64,000 bases of DNA, taken from positions 133,392,190-133,456,189 of the forward strand of contig CM048553.1 in NCBI GenBank assembly GCA_026413225.1. The letters run 5' to 3'. The DNA is from Otis tarda. Taxonomy: Eukaryota; Chordata; Aves; Otidiformes; Otididae. Made by a program: the position numbers and the translations under genes. The notes beneath the pieces were generated by a model that was given only the letters and a program-made list of their open reading frames with translations, was not told where the DNA came from and ran no database searches. This document shows positions 53,522 to 64,000 of the stretch, in pieces; positions within the stretch are counted from its first letter, which is position 1, and each line of letters starts with the position of its first letter.

Positions 53522-53872
53522 TTAAAGTCTGGTGAATTCCCTGTGGTGCTGCAAGTCCCCTATGCTCTCATAGTCATTCTCTCCCGAAAGAGCAGCGTGG
53601 TTTGTGTTAGGCACAGACAAGGTCCTGTCTTCTTCTTGGCTCACTGACTGGATAGCTTCATAGTCAGGCTCCAGGTCCCCGTTTGGTCTGTCCACTGAGT
53701 GAGGCACAATGGTAGAATTTAGGGTGTTTTCAAAGTCCTTCACGCTTGCATAGAGGCCACTGCAAACAGATGGGGACCTCTGAGATGCAATTTCTTGGAT
53801 ACAGGTGTAAGGAGAATCGAGCGCCTTGATGGCCTGTCCCGGCTTACTCACTGACGAGTACATGGCTGAGAT
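53522..53872 (-). CDS. PAG1: PAG1 last coding exon (C-terminus and stop)
   Basis: Encodes the final 116 residues (269-384 of the part seen) and TAA. The acceptor reads TTTTCCTAG|ATC, giving ISAMYSSV. Five tyrosine motifs are kept: YSSV, the SH2 site that recruits Csk in mammals (human Tyr317), then YTCI, LYASV, DYEAI and DYESI. Phosphorylation of these by Src-family kinases builds docking sites. The last residues, EFTRL, fit the C-terminal PDZ ligand that binds EBP50/NHERF1 in mammals (ITRL in human). PAG1 is a palmitoylated transmembrane adaptor of lipid rafts that lets Csk restrain Src-family kinases. Identification rests on remembered human sequence and is firm. Confidence 0.97.
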   Translation of the reverse strand: MSAMYSSVSKPGQAIKALDSPYTCIQEIASQRSPSVCSGLYASVKDFENTLNSTIVPHSVDRPNGDLEPDYEAIQSVSQEEDRTLSVPNTNHAALSGENDYESIGDLQHHREFTRL

Positions 53873-54895
53873 CTAGGAAAAGGAGAAATCTGCTGAGTTC
53901 TTAAGCATGGCATAAGGCTTGTGTGCCAGTCTGTACCCCTTCCACCACAAAGATGTCAGTTACTTAAGAAAAGACAGGATCTTCTAATAAAAAGGATCTC
54001 GTACAAATCCTTTCTTTCCTAGCATGCATTTATAAATCGATTTTCTTGATGTCCATTACCATTAAGCAACACTGAGTGGTGCAGATGAACCAGATTGTGT
54101 GTGTTAATTCTGTTCTGGGTTTTTCCATTGGGCTTTTTTTAATAAAGAGAGACATCCAGTTGCAGATGGCCATACTTCTTACTTTTTACTTATTTCAGCC
54201 AACCAAACAAAAAATGCCTTTTCTGCTCATCCATACTTCAATTCCTTCCCAGCCTTAAACTGCACGAAGGATCAATTTATTCGTTAATGTCAGGGAGCGC
54301 TTCTCCCAGCAGAAAGCATTAGCTCCCTCAGCTCATTGCCAAGTTTGTGTTTACTTTTATGTCCAGAGAACATATTTATAAATTGCACGGGTGTACTGGA
54401 GATGATCACAAGCAAGCTTATTTCTGTTTAACTTTTCTGATTTTGTTTCAGTCTCCTCAATTTATTTGACTAAGCGACATTTTAAAGAATAGTTTATGTT
54501 CCAGTGCTTTTATTGTGCTTCTGTTTTATTTCCCAGAGCCCCAAACACTTTGCATGGGGAAGGTGGAGCATGTTTTAAAAGGCTGCTCATTATTATTCTT
54601 AAGTGGAGCTCGTCATCCAAATCAAGAAGCTGCCCTAACGATCAGCTAGTTGTGGCCTCCCCTTATTTTCTGACAGCATTTTTTAACCTATTGGCCTGAT
54701 ACAGCCATATGCTTGAATACTTCTGATTTTAGGCATGTGGCAGTACAGTCTCTGTGCAGAGAAATTTTGGCTTTCATTTTCCCTTCAGACACATTTCACC
54801 TTTCTTAGATCTTGCTTAGTCATGCAGAGCTTACACTAATTTCTGACTGAAGAAAGGTCTCTAGTTAGTTACTGAATTCTATGCGAGAAACCTAC
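53873..54895 (-). other. PAG1: PAG1 last intron
   Basis: Bounded by donor GAG|GTAGGT and acceptor TTTTCCTAG on the minus strand. About 1 kb of unique sequence with nothing else supported. Confidence 0.95.
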
Positions 54896-54955
54896 CTCAT
54901 CTTCTGTAAGAGATGGATCTTCCTCTCGAGACTTGTAAGACACGGAACTAAGCCT
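54896..54955 (-). CDS. PAG1: PAG1 60-bp coding exon
   Basis: A small phase-0 exon of exactly 20 codons, reading RLSSVSYKSREEDPSLTEDE (residues 249-268). It carries the SYKS tyrosine that aligns with human Tyr299 and leads straight into ISAMYSSV of the last exon. The acceptor is TTTACAG|AGG and the donor GAG|GTAGGT. Its polypyrimidine tract is a (TTTC)n microsatellite on the sense strand. Because its length is a multiple of three, skipping would keep the frame and remove just this linker with one phosphosite. Confidence 0.97.
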
Positions 54956-54959
54956 CTGT

Positions 54960-54984
54960 AAAAAAGAAAGAAAGAAAGAAAAAG
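54960..54984. repeat. (AAAG)n microsatellite forming a splice polypyrimidine tract
   Basis: AAAG units that read (CTTT)n on the PAG1 sense strand and end four bases before the exon's acceptor AG. The repeat thus serves as the polypyrimidine tract. Confidence 0.95.
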
Positions 54985-57699
54985 GCTCATTACCAGTCAA
55001 CAGTGTGAAACCTATAATAAAACCCTCCCATTACAATCAATACATTATATTTTATGGCCATTTGCTCAGCAGTTTCATTTTACATAGCTAATATCCCTAA
55101 TATCCAGAGTACATCTCTGGAGATAACAGCCCTGAGGTTAGTAGAGCTTTTCAACACATCTGCTCTTGTCCTGACCTGAAAAGGGTAAAAATAACGTAAT
55201 GGTCAAAACAAACTCTGCTCCACTGTATCCCTGCCTTTACAATTCTAATGAAGCAAGAAAGAGTCTGCAAAGGCTTTTGAACAGTAAGTCAGCTGCTGTG
55301 ACACATTAGTTGGCCTTCCACATGGTTTTCAGATACACTTTTAGATGACAGAAGAACAGTACTCAACCGTCAACTTCCTGATGATTATTATCCTTCATTC
55401 AGTGATGTGGATCCTGGAAGATCCTGGAAGTGCTGGAAGGGAGGTGCCCTGTCCTCCTCCCCCATGAAACGCAGCGGCTGCGCAGAGGTGCACCGCAGCA
55501 CTGCCTCGCAAACCGCTCCAACCACAAACACGGAAAAGACCTGTGGCAACCCACCCCGACACAGGCAGCTCAGCCCTCAAAACCCCTGGCTGCATCCAGT
55601 TCACACATTTAAGTTCTTAAAGGATGCAGGGCTTGGTTTGGTGTCAAGTCTAACTTGAAGCAGGCAAAGGCGTCACGTAGGAATTAGGTGACAAAACACT
55701 GGGGGAAAAGCATTTTGCTCTGATGAAAAATGTCTTAGGACCTTTATGGCAGCGAAGACCCTGGCTATCTCACAGTGGACATGTAATTCTTCCCCCTTGG
55801 GGTGAGAAAGCTTTCACTGGACTTCTGCTCCACAGTGATTCAGAGGGAGCCTTCCAGCACTGTTTGTAATGGGCCATATTATGGAGTTTCACACAAAAAT
55901 ATTTCAGACCTCCTTTAGAGCAGACCAAGGTGGAGAAGTAGGACAAATACTGCTTCCAGCCACACTCTAGACACACAAAGGCTCATTACAACAGATTCTT
56001 TCCTACTTCCGTTTTTCTCGGTGTTTTCACTTCTGGTAAATACCAAGCTTCAAACCCCCGGGGAACTTCTGATGAAGACCCTGACCCAAAGTACACTGAA
56101 GTCTGCCTGCAGCTCCCCGGGGGGCTTCCTTCACACCTAACAACTCCCTTGCTTCCTTCTCACTGTATGGAATATGCTCTTTAACTTGTGGCTTGTTTAC
56201 CCACCCAAAAAAACCCCAAAAAACCAGAGAAGTTCAAGTGTATTTTGGCCCTTTATTAGATCTGCTTCACTACAGCAGCTCAGTTTAGTCTTTCTTATTT
56301 GCAGGATTTTTTTGTGTTGAGGAGTAAGTTACTAATTTCATCCTCACACAGTAAAACAAACATTTGCTTGCAAAATTCTTCAGTGAAGTTATTTTCTCTC
56401 ATCAGTGTATCTATAAGAACTATGTGTCGGGACCTCTTCTACAGTTTCCCACTCAAATATTGACAAATACCCCAGGGTGCTGGCAATCCTGTTCTTGTTT
56501 CCCTGGGACCTAGCATTCTTTCTTCTAAATGTGAAACTTCTGACACATCAATTTTGAAGGATATTGTCATCTTGGAAACTGAAAAAAAATACTTGCTCGT
56601 AAACATTGTGTACCTAGCTATATTATAAATTATGCTTGAAGCCTCACAGCAGCAACACAAACAGCATGTGTCCTTATTTGCCTTCCACTTTCTATTTGTT
56701 CCTCGACAGCACTTGATTTTTTGCTCTTTGGCTCAGCTGCTGCTCCTGAGCTGGGCACCAGAACAAGAAGACCATTCTCTTCTGGTGCATTTCTAAGAGA
56801 TGCTTTGCCCATCCTCAGGCTGTCCAAGTCTGAAACCAGATGGCAGCAGCCAAATGTACACACAGAGAACATTTCTGCCAGTGCTCACTCTGGAAAGACC
56901 TGGGTGAAAAAGGAGATCTGTACTTCCTTTTTTTTTTATTCAAAAAGGAAGAACTAAAGAAAACCTTTTATGCCTCTCCAGTTTTACTAGAACTACATGC
57001 AAGTTTTTCCAGGTGATAGACCTCTGGAAGTGGCATCATGCTTTTAAAGGTGCCCTAAAATCTTCCAAAGGATTTGGCTGGGTCACGGCCAATAACCAGT
57101 TTAGATAATTAATTTTCACCCGTTTATTGCACATCTGGATCTTGAAAGGATCCTTTATCCTCTTCATGTTGTTATATACTGGAATGATCTCTGTCCTGGT
57201 CCACCTAGCTCTCCCCCAGCTGAGTGTCCTTCAGGAACTGGCATGGGCTGGGGATCATCCTGGCTGTCCTCTTTTACTGGGTGAGACTGAAACAGCCTGG
57301 ACACCGTCTGTCCTCTGCTTGTTGGCAGGTACAAGTCTTGGTTACACAAGCAGCCTCCCTGCCTGTCCCTTCTTTGTGCTCTGCTAAAGCAAAGCATACT
57401 TGTAGTGAGGGAGACTCACACCGCTTACACCCAACCTCTCTCTTCATCAGCGTCAGGGCAGAGGGCTGGAAAGTTTGGGATACGGATGGCATGATACACA
57501 CAGCAGCCTCAGAAGAGAGGAAGCGAAGAGAGACACCTATGCAGTCTGTTTAACTAAAAGAGTTATCAATATAACATACATTTCCATGAACATCTTGTTT
57601 TTGGTTGCCACATCGGAAAAAACAGGCATTGCTTTGCATTGTATGAAGCAGCAAAACAGGGGGGAAAAATTATCATAATCACAACAGGAAAACAATGCC

Positions 57700-58110
57700 G
57701 CAACCACCTCCCCACACCGTGTCAACAATAATGACATTTATATATTCCACCAATTACCATTTCCAACTCCGCTGCAGCTGTAGCTCTCAAGGACAGGACA
57801 GGCGCTTCGATGCATAATGCATGTACCTAGCAGCGACCGCGGGAACGATCTGATGCTGCCAAAGCTTTAACTCAGGACGGCTTTAGCTCTGAATACATTT
57901 TAATTAGACAAACACCTTTTTTTTTTTTTCTGGCACTTAGGGGACTGCATGTGTCATCTCTTGATTAATCCTTCAAAACCTGAACCATTTTAATCAATTC
58001 CCACTCCTTGCCGTTACTGACGCTGCATACACGCTGTGCCGGGGAGCTACAGAGCAGCAAAAGATTTTCCTTTGTATCGGCGCCTGGGAAATACAATGAT
58101 TCTCTGCAAG
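57700..58110. promoter_or_regulatory. Candidate conserved enhancer in PAG1 intron
   Basis: A unique 400-base block with dense motif-like content: ATGCATAATGCAT (57810-57822, two POU/octamer-like ATGCAT halves), TTTTAATTAGA and TTGATTAATCC homeodomain cores, GCCGCAACCACC (RUNX-like), GCTGCAGCTGTAG (E-box CAGCTG), plus retained CpGs (GCGCTTCG, GCGACCGCGGGAACG, GTATCGGCGCC). It encodes nothing recognisable. It reads like a vertebrate conserved non-coding element, but conservation is untested. Confidence 0.4.
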
Positions 58111-59424
58111 TCTTTTCACACCTAGTAGGAAAAATGTCACTGTTATGGAAAGCTGTTTCTCTACAAGTTTAATTAGAAATTACATAAGGCCTGAATTTGG
58201 GAGAAGGGAGCGTTGGTGGGTTATTGTTGACAATCACATCTTAATTTTCTACTAAACAAGCTCGTTATTTGTAAGAATGTGCACTGAAGAGTATGGATAA
58301 ACAATTTTTAGATTATGAGTAGTCTTCAGTTTATTCATTTTGACTGTATTGCGCTTTATACATTACATGGTTAGTCAGCTATTTAACAAGGTATTTTTCT
58401 GCCCTCTCCCTGGATTACTGAAATACTTCAAATAAGAGAACAACCAGAAACAAGTAACAATGCCTCAGTGCTGCTACGATTTTTCAGGTAAATGCTTACA
58501 TTAAAACAACACATCGCATCTTAAGGATATTTTTGACATTTGCATCGATACCTAATATTATTTGAAAACTCAAACACCAAAATTATATTAACCCGCTAAA
58601 ATCACAGTTCTTTCATGCACAACTAACAAGTTATCTAAACTAGTTCTGAAAAATGCAAACTCAACAATTTGTGACAACTCTGCAATGATCTGAAAGCATC
58701 CTCGAAATTAGTTCTGGTGAAAAACTAAAAATGGGAAAATACCTTATTGAGAATATCAACACTCTGTTTTTTCAAGGAGTTTCACTACTAACTTGTCCCT
58801 AGGCTGGCAAAAAGAATAAGTTGTGGAGAAAACATAACTTCTGGCCATGATTTCAGCAGGTAGAAATTAATGACTCTGTTTACGTGTGACACACAGAATG
58901 TGACAAATATAAAAGCCTACAGCTGCAATCTCTCTCTCCTCTGTCCCCGCTTCCTACAGACAGAGATGAGATGAGTGGCTTTGAGCAGATGCCTAACACT
59001 CAACATAGCTAAACCAAGGTGGCCCAACAAAGGAGGCACATCTAAAGTTAGGGCATCCACCAAGAATGTCCCCCTCTTCCTTCTTGTAAATGGAGGTTTC
59101 ATTAGAAAAAACAAGAGAGGGATTCTGAACAAGATATAGATGCTGCCAGAGATACTGGATACCTATTGTAATAGCTCCCACAAGCATGACACCATTAAAC
59201 AAAGAAGTAGAGGCCTCCTGTGCAATTTCTGGGTAATATTTGGGAAAAGCCTTATAAAGTGCATACCGCACTGATCCAAAATACAGGTTGCAATAGAATG
59301 AGTATATGTCTATAATGCAAAGACTACAGAGGATATTTTCATATTTCTATATTTTATAATCTTGCATCACCTTAAGTGTTTTTTTTTTGGTTTTCTTGGC
59401 ATTTTTTTGTTATTAAAAAAATAA

Positions 59425-59486
59425 TTCCTCTCCCATCCATATGTTCTCTGTCATCCAACCCAAACTATTCTATGATTCTATGATTA
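59425..59486 (+). mobile_element. CR1 LINE 3'-end fragment
   Basis: The terminal CR1 signature is present: CATCCAACCCAAACTATTC followed by the TATGATTC octamer repeat (TTCTATGATTCTATGATT). Only the 3' tail is left, the usual result of extreme 5' truncation. It lies antisense to PAG1, about 36 bases past the donor of the central exon. The 5' limit is approximate. Confidence 0.8.
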
Positions 59487-59522
59487 TCTGGCTGTTTGAC
59501 AACGACAATTTGCAATATTTAC

Positions 59523-60118
59523 CTTCTCTGGTTTACTTGCTCCTTCTGTCACTTCTTCTTCCACTTCTTTTTCTTGCACATTCTCATTTTCATCAAGAAG
59601 TTTCATAGGTACCGGAGGGGGAAGCTCATCCTCTACATCTGGTGTGTTGTCAAGAGGGCTTTCTGAATTAGCACTTTGACGACTTTTTTTATTTCGGTCA
59701 ACAGATGCATATTCTGCTGATTCAATTCTGCACTCAGGAATCTGATTCTGACCTTCAGAAACCACCAACAAAGCCTCTGATTTACTGTTACAGCTCTCTT
59801 CCATGCTGGCTACTGCTCCAACATCTTTAATTTCCTTCACAGTTTCATACAAGCAGTCTTCAACTATGTTCTCCTGAGAGGAGCTGTCTTTCAAGACTTC
59901 GTAAGGCCCTTCCATTCCAAGACTTTGATCATTTTCTACATTTCTAGCGGAGATGATGGTTTCCATGGTACTGTTAGGGGGAATACTGGGTAGTTCCCGG
60001 CTCTGGTGACATTTTATAGACTTTCCAAGACTATCCTGTTGATCTAGCAGATCAGAGACAGACGTCTGTACTTCTTCATAAGGCTGGATACAGGCAGTTG
60101 TACTGTCCTGTGAGAGTA
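59523..60118 (-). CDS. PAG1: PAG1 central coding exon
   Basis: Encodes residues 50-248 of the part seen (the first codon is completed by one base from the preceding exon, GAG G + TA, giving Val). The cytoplasmic region carries YEEV (residue 63), GPYEVL (122), LYETV (140) and EYASVD (186), corresponding to known PAG1 phosphotyrosine sites, and the proline motif PPPVP (216-220) used by SH3 domains such as Fyn's in mammals. SDLLDQQDSLGK and ECHQ/KCHQSRELP-type text match mammalian PAG1 closely. The C-terminal part (EKEVEEEVTEGASKPEK) is acidic and less conserved. The acceptor is TTTCTCTAG|TA; the donor AAG|GTAAAT lacks the usual G at +5, so it is somewhat weak. Confidence 0.97.
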
Positions 60119-60390
60119 CTAGAGAAAATTATAAAGAAGTATTTGAAACAAATGCGTAACTATAAGGTGAGTGTGATTTAGTACTTTCTACGTCGCTTTG
60201 GTTTTGTGTCTTGTTGGAAAGGATAAATGATAAATGGCCTGCAAATGTCTAGGGGTCATCATGCTTTTTGTTTATCAAAAGGTTTCAGTTACAGAGAGAC
60301 TGTAACACCCTACTGTTAAAATATCTTTCTCACAGCATCTTACATACCTGCACCCCCAAGCAACAGCATTCACAGTAGGAAACAGAGGAT

Positions 60391-60410
60391 GGGTGGGTAG
60401 GTAGGTAGGT
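60391..60410. repeat. (GGGT/AGGT)n short repeat
   Basis: A run of GGGT then AGGT units; a short simple repeat in a PAG1 intron. Confidence 0.8.
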
Positions 60411-62854
60411 GCAGGTGTGCACAGATGTTCAGCTGGCTTGTGCTCAGTTATACTGAATGCTTACAGACTGCTAAGTAGTCTCAGATGAGCAATACTGGTG
60501 GGAGACCTTGAACCAAGTGCCTTTACAAAAAGTTTTGTTAGATTTTCTTCTTTCCATTCCCTTATCCTTTAGAATCAAAAAGGAAGGTGTTCCTCCCTCC
60601 TTCCTTCCTACCCAGTCCTCATCTAGTTTAACATGCTGGCCAAATTCTTGTCTGAATCACACCTCGCTCAGCTCTGCTGCCGTCAGCCTCCCTGCACGCT
60701 ACACCAGAAGCTCCTCACTGGAAGGCTACGCCATTCTTCTCGTAGTCTGGCAGCACATAATGTAGGCTGACAACCTACTAACGAGCCAGCCATATGCACA
60801 AAAGAGAAGACTAGACTTCAGAAAGTAGTGTTAGGCAGAACATGTTATGTTAAGTCCCAGAAGCGAGTCACGTGTCACTGTCACTAGAGGATATTAGAGA
60901 CTGAAATCTATGGGACATCTCATCTTAGAGTGCACACGTGTGACGTTCGCCTGCATTCAGGGATGTCTACATGGGCACAAAGAAACATGTTTCAGGTAGT
61001 ATATGGTAGGTAACTTTCTGTGGCAGCATTTCTTTGAACAATCACTTCCTTATAGCTTCACTTTTCTTAGTGCAGTCCCTATGGTACTCTCTCAGCAAAA
61101 TCAACCCATTCTTCCATTTCCTTCATTGTGTTTGACACGATGACAGAAGGTGTTGCCAAAGCAGTCAGTACCCTTGATTTGGTGGTTGCCATGGATGGTG
61201 CTTTATCTTGTGCTCAGGGCATGCGGACCCGCAGTAAGTTGTACCCTGACACCAAAACTCAGGATAGAACTGGAAGCAAGAGATGCTATTTGCTGTCTGC
61301 ATGGGAGATGGGAGGAGACGGAAAGGAAAACATCCTTCTCCATTCACTTGGCTCCTGCATACAACTGGGGAGGAAGAGGTGGAATAGGAGGAAGTGTCCT
61401 GTTGCATCCTGACTAATACTCAGGTAGTCACTACCCAGGATGGCTGTGGACTTCCTGAGGAACATCAGGAACTGGCCTGGAGAAGCTGGACCACGTCTTC
61501 CCCTTCTGGTGCTCGTTCTCAAGGATTTCTGTGCTATGCAGAGCACCCTCACAGGCCCCAGAGAGCACCCACCCCGTTCAGCCTTGGGTGGAGGTGGGGA
61601 TAATCAGAAGTAACGAGAGCTCACATTTCCGTGCTCCTCTGGTTACGGACAGTGACATAGAAGAGGTTGGCGTAGATAAGGAGCTGACATAGATAAGGGG
61701 TTGGCACAGATAAACACAATGCTGGCAGGCTGACTAAAGGAAGAAAACCAACATCTGATGGTGCTGCTTCCACAGCCCTGCCCCTGCTCAAAAGGACAGC
61801 AGAAACAGCAAAAAAAAACCAAACAAAAAAAACCCCAAAAGAATACATAAAGTATGAATAAGAAATTAAAGAGCATTGGTTCCTGTTATTCAAAAGGGCT
61901 GTTACGCAGAGTGTAAGCTGAGTAATATCAGACAGTCTGAAAACTGTCTGCTGGCTGACAGCACACCTTTCAGTAGTGGCTTTGACAGCTGCATGAGTGG
62001 TGACTGGTGGCAAAGAGAAATGCCTCCCTTCTGCAGGGCTTTGCTCTGCGCATCCAGTCCCTTGGTGAGCCACACACCTACATTCACAACAAGCCAACGG
62101 ATGGGAGTAGCGATTCGCTGCAAAAACAAAGTTTAAAAATTCCTTTGGATACTCTGAGGGGTAAAAAATGAATAGGTGAGCCTCTGGCTGCACAAGGTGA
62201 TGAGGAGGTGAGCTATAATTTGGGAGTGCAGCCCCTGGTGTTGGTGCCTAATGTGGAGACAACAGCTGGCTGCCAGCAGCTCTGAGCTGAGAGCGAGTTT
62301 ATTTTTAGGTGCAGCTAAGCAAAATATTTTCCAGTGATACTTGAGTGTGAATCATTTGAGTGTTCAGCAAAGCAAAGACTAAAGAAAAAAAAAAAAGGAA
62401 CCCTATTTATGTTGCCTGTTTTCTAAAATACAAAAATACAAGTGACAGCCTTGCACAGCACAGGACTATGATCCAAAATCGTAGTCCCTGAAATATTTCC
62501 ACAGCCTCCAGAAATGAAGCTCCAAGGTGCAACTGCATCTTCTGGTCACATCCCAGCTCCGAAGCTGGCTGAGATTAGGGAACGCAGCAGTCTTTGCCTG
62601 ATGGCCTGGTCTACCTGCAGCTGGAGCTTGGTGGCTCAGAGGAGGACCCCAGCACCATCCCAGTGTTGACTGGTGTGGAGGACTGGGAACTGGGGTGCAG
62701 GGCTGTGCTACATACAGCATGCCCATCAGGGAAGTGGAGATGCAGCCTAAAATGCCAATACCTCCACGGGGTGGGCTGCTGACTTCCCAGCCAGGCAAAT
62801 ATGCTCAGTGCATTTCTTACTTGAACATAAGTTCTGTGTGAATTACGTTCTGTA

Positions 62855-62906
62855 GGAAAAGGACTGCTGTCCAGAGAGCCCTGGAAAAGGACTGCTGTCC
62901 AGAGAG
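62855..62906. repeat. Tandem duplication, 28-bp period
   Basis: The 24 bases from 62855 to 62878 recur exactly at 62883-62906, separated by CCCT. It looks like a recent duplication by slippage or end joining in a PAG1 intron. Confidence 0.95.
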
Positions 62907-63052
62907 ACCCAGAGGTGTCAGACCTCCAGAAGTGAGCAGAGGGAAACCCAAGGTTTTCAGACAATTGGCATGACTGTCTGCTTGGAAACCACCAACACGC
63001 AGCTATTGTGGGAGCTGTGAGCAAGGGGATGGCGCCGCTCTGCGTTACTCAC

Positions 63053-63149
63053 CCTCGCCATTGCTGAGTGCCCCGTTCTGGTCGCTGCTGGGAGGGGGCT
63101 CTGTAGCTGAACTTGTGATCGAGTGGCTGAACACCTCCTTATCGGAAGG
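63053..63149 (-). CDS. PAG1: PAG1 coding exon (97 bp)
   Basis: Encodes residues 18-49, beginning PSDKEVFSHSITSSA and ending NGALSNGE plus one base of the next codon. It follows DHENLMNV of the preceding exon exactly as PSDKE follows LMNV in human PAG1. The segment is Ser/Thr/Pro-rich, cytoplasmic and without tyrosines. The acceptor is GTTGCAG|CCT and the donor is GAGG|GTGAGT, a strong site. Confidence 0.95.
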
Positions 63150-63670
63150 CTGCAACACAAATTAGTGAGGTCTAATCACCATTGGATCAGAACAAATGTT
63201 TGCACAAATAGATAAGTGACAAAATTCACTCTGATCTTGGGAGTTCTGACTCATGGCTATTATCGGCAAGAGAGTCAAACCATGCTGATGACACTCAAAG
63301 ATTTAGGTGATGTTAAAAAAATAAATGCAAGCATGTCCCTTCCAGCTTTTATGGCAACAGATACTACCACGGATTCAGCCTGTGAGAAAAGAGCGGCTGA
63401 CAAAGGGGTGCGCTGTGCTTGCGCTGCAAATGGAGTGGAAGAAAGGCAGGAGATCTGGAGTGACAACAGTGGCAGGAAGAGCATTGAGAAAGTGCAGATT
63501 ATCAGGGTCTACACAAGTTCTCCTCCTCTTCCTGTTCTGCAACTTTTAAAGTTTCCCTTGCCTAACCATCTCCAAATTCCTGAGCTGTTTTCCAACCTGC
63601 AGTATTTTGCAAGGAGCTTGGTGCAAGCCAACCACAATACAGACACAAGCTGCCAGAAATAAATACTTAC
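63150..63670 (-). other. PAG1: PAG1 intron (521 bp)
   Basis: Short intron between donor GTG|GTAAGT and acceptor TTGCAG. Open frames on the plus strand inside it are not supported as genes. Confidence 0.95.
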
Positions 63671-63722
63671 CACATTCATCAGATTTTCATGATCTCCATT
63701 CTGATGCTTGGCCTTCTTTTCC
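63671..63722 (-). CDS. PAG1: PAG1 coding exon (52 bp), juxtamembrane
   Basis: The first PAG1 exon in the window in coding order. One base completes a split codon (Arg by homology), then 17 codons read EKKAKHQNGDHENLMNV, compared with EKKPRQHSGDHENLMNV as remembered for human. It encodes the basic stretch just inside the membrane. The short extracellular part, the transmembrane helix and the palmitoylated CSSC motif must be in an exon beyond the right edge. The donor is GTG|GTAAGT; the acceptor, TTCATTAAG, has a poor pyrimidine tract, but the exon is fixed by protein match and phase. Confidence 0.93.
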
Positions 63723-64000
63723 CTTAATGAAAAAGATGCATGAACTGTTACTACAGATTACGCTAATATACAAATGCCAGTCATTAACAGACCTTACACA
63801 CCTGCAGCAAGCAGAACTGTGACTCACAAAAATATTGAAAATGGAATAACTGAAAATTATTACAGCGACTGGTATGACCTCTGTGTAAGGTCACCATCGA
63901 GGTAGGGCAGTGAACATACCTGAAGAGGTACAACAAACACACACAACCTGTTTTCTTCTTCAGTATAAGATCACAGTAAGGAGTAACTGATGATAATCAA
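63723..64000 (-). other. PAG1: PAG1 intron upstream of the juxtamembrane exon (partial)
   Basis: Unique non-coding sequence running off the right edge. No transmembrane-encoding exon lies within it. Confidence 0.85.

Larger units (their letters stand above)
54956..59522 (-). other. PAG1: PAG1 intron (4.6 kb)
   Basis: Lies between the large central exon and the 60-bp exon. It holds the AAAG microsatellite at its 3' end, a CR1 3' fragment at its 5' end, a CpG-containing block near 55.4-55.6 kb and a strong-looking candidate enhancer at 57.7-58.1 kb. No other exon is supported. Confidence 0.9.
60119..63052 (-). other. PAG1: PAG1 intron (2.9 kb)
   Basis: Bounded by donor GAGG|GTGAGT and acceptor CTCTAG. 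It includes a GGTA-type short repeat (60391-60410) and a 28-bp-period duplication (62855-62906). A 190-codon minus-strand open frame at 61621-62193 has no recognisable domain or splice support and is probably chance. Confidence 0.9.

Noticed and set aside
61621..62193. 190-codon minus-strand frame in a PAG1 intron
   Set aside because: On the sense strand of PAG1 but unrelated to the protein; hydrophobic, Cys-rich chance translation without conserved motif or splice sites.

Overview
The window is vertebrate nuclear DNA, almost certainly from a bird. It has intron-split genes with GT..AG junctions, CpG-island promoters and low repeat density. The only transposons I recognise are CR1 LINE copies ending in the CR1-type 3' octamer tail. 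A crocodilian or turtle is a less likely source. I identified genes by translating exons and comparing them with remembered vertebrate proteins; I ran no database search.

Two protein-coding genes are present, both on the minus strand and both incomplete. At the left, ZNF704 contributes exon 2 (1090-1337), a 19.2-kb intron 1 and coding exon 1 (20541-20822), which sits in a CpG island (about 19.9-21.45 kb). Its later zinc-finger exons lie off the left edge. At the right, PAG1 (Csk-binding protein) contributes its last five coding exons (63671-63722, 63053-63149, 59523-60118, 54896-54955, 53522-53872), which encode 384 residues and the stop codon. Its membrane-anchor exon lies off the right edge. 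ZNF704 and PAG1 are neighbours in this order and orientation in mammals, so local synteny is conserved.

The roughly 33 kb between the two genes holds no recognised coding gene. It does hold a second, orphan CpG island (27.49-28.37 kb). Nine perfect GGCCCC units lie there inside a plausible 126-bp intron on the plus strand. Further on are a 1.8-kb CR1 copy (about 39.77-41.53 kb), a CpG-retaining element at 42.4-42.9 kb, and a 16-bp-arm perfect inverted repeat at 51.8 kb carrying AATAAA on both strands. Another CR1 copy lies in ZNF704 intron 1 (14.12-15.32 kb), and a small CR1 3' end lies next to a PAG1 splice donor.

The genes do not form a pathway. ZNF704 is a zinc-finger transcription factor. 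PAG1 is a lipid-raft adaptor that recruits Csk to hold Src-family kinases in check. The rest reads as introns and intergenic DNA with candidate regulatory elements, which are flagged as inference. I found no RNA gene, CRISPR array, viral insertion or mobile gene cassette.
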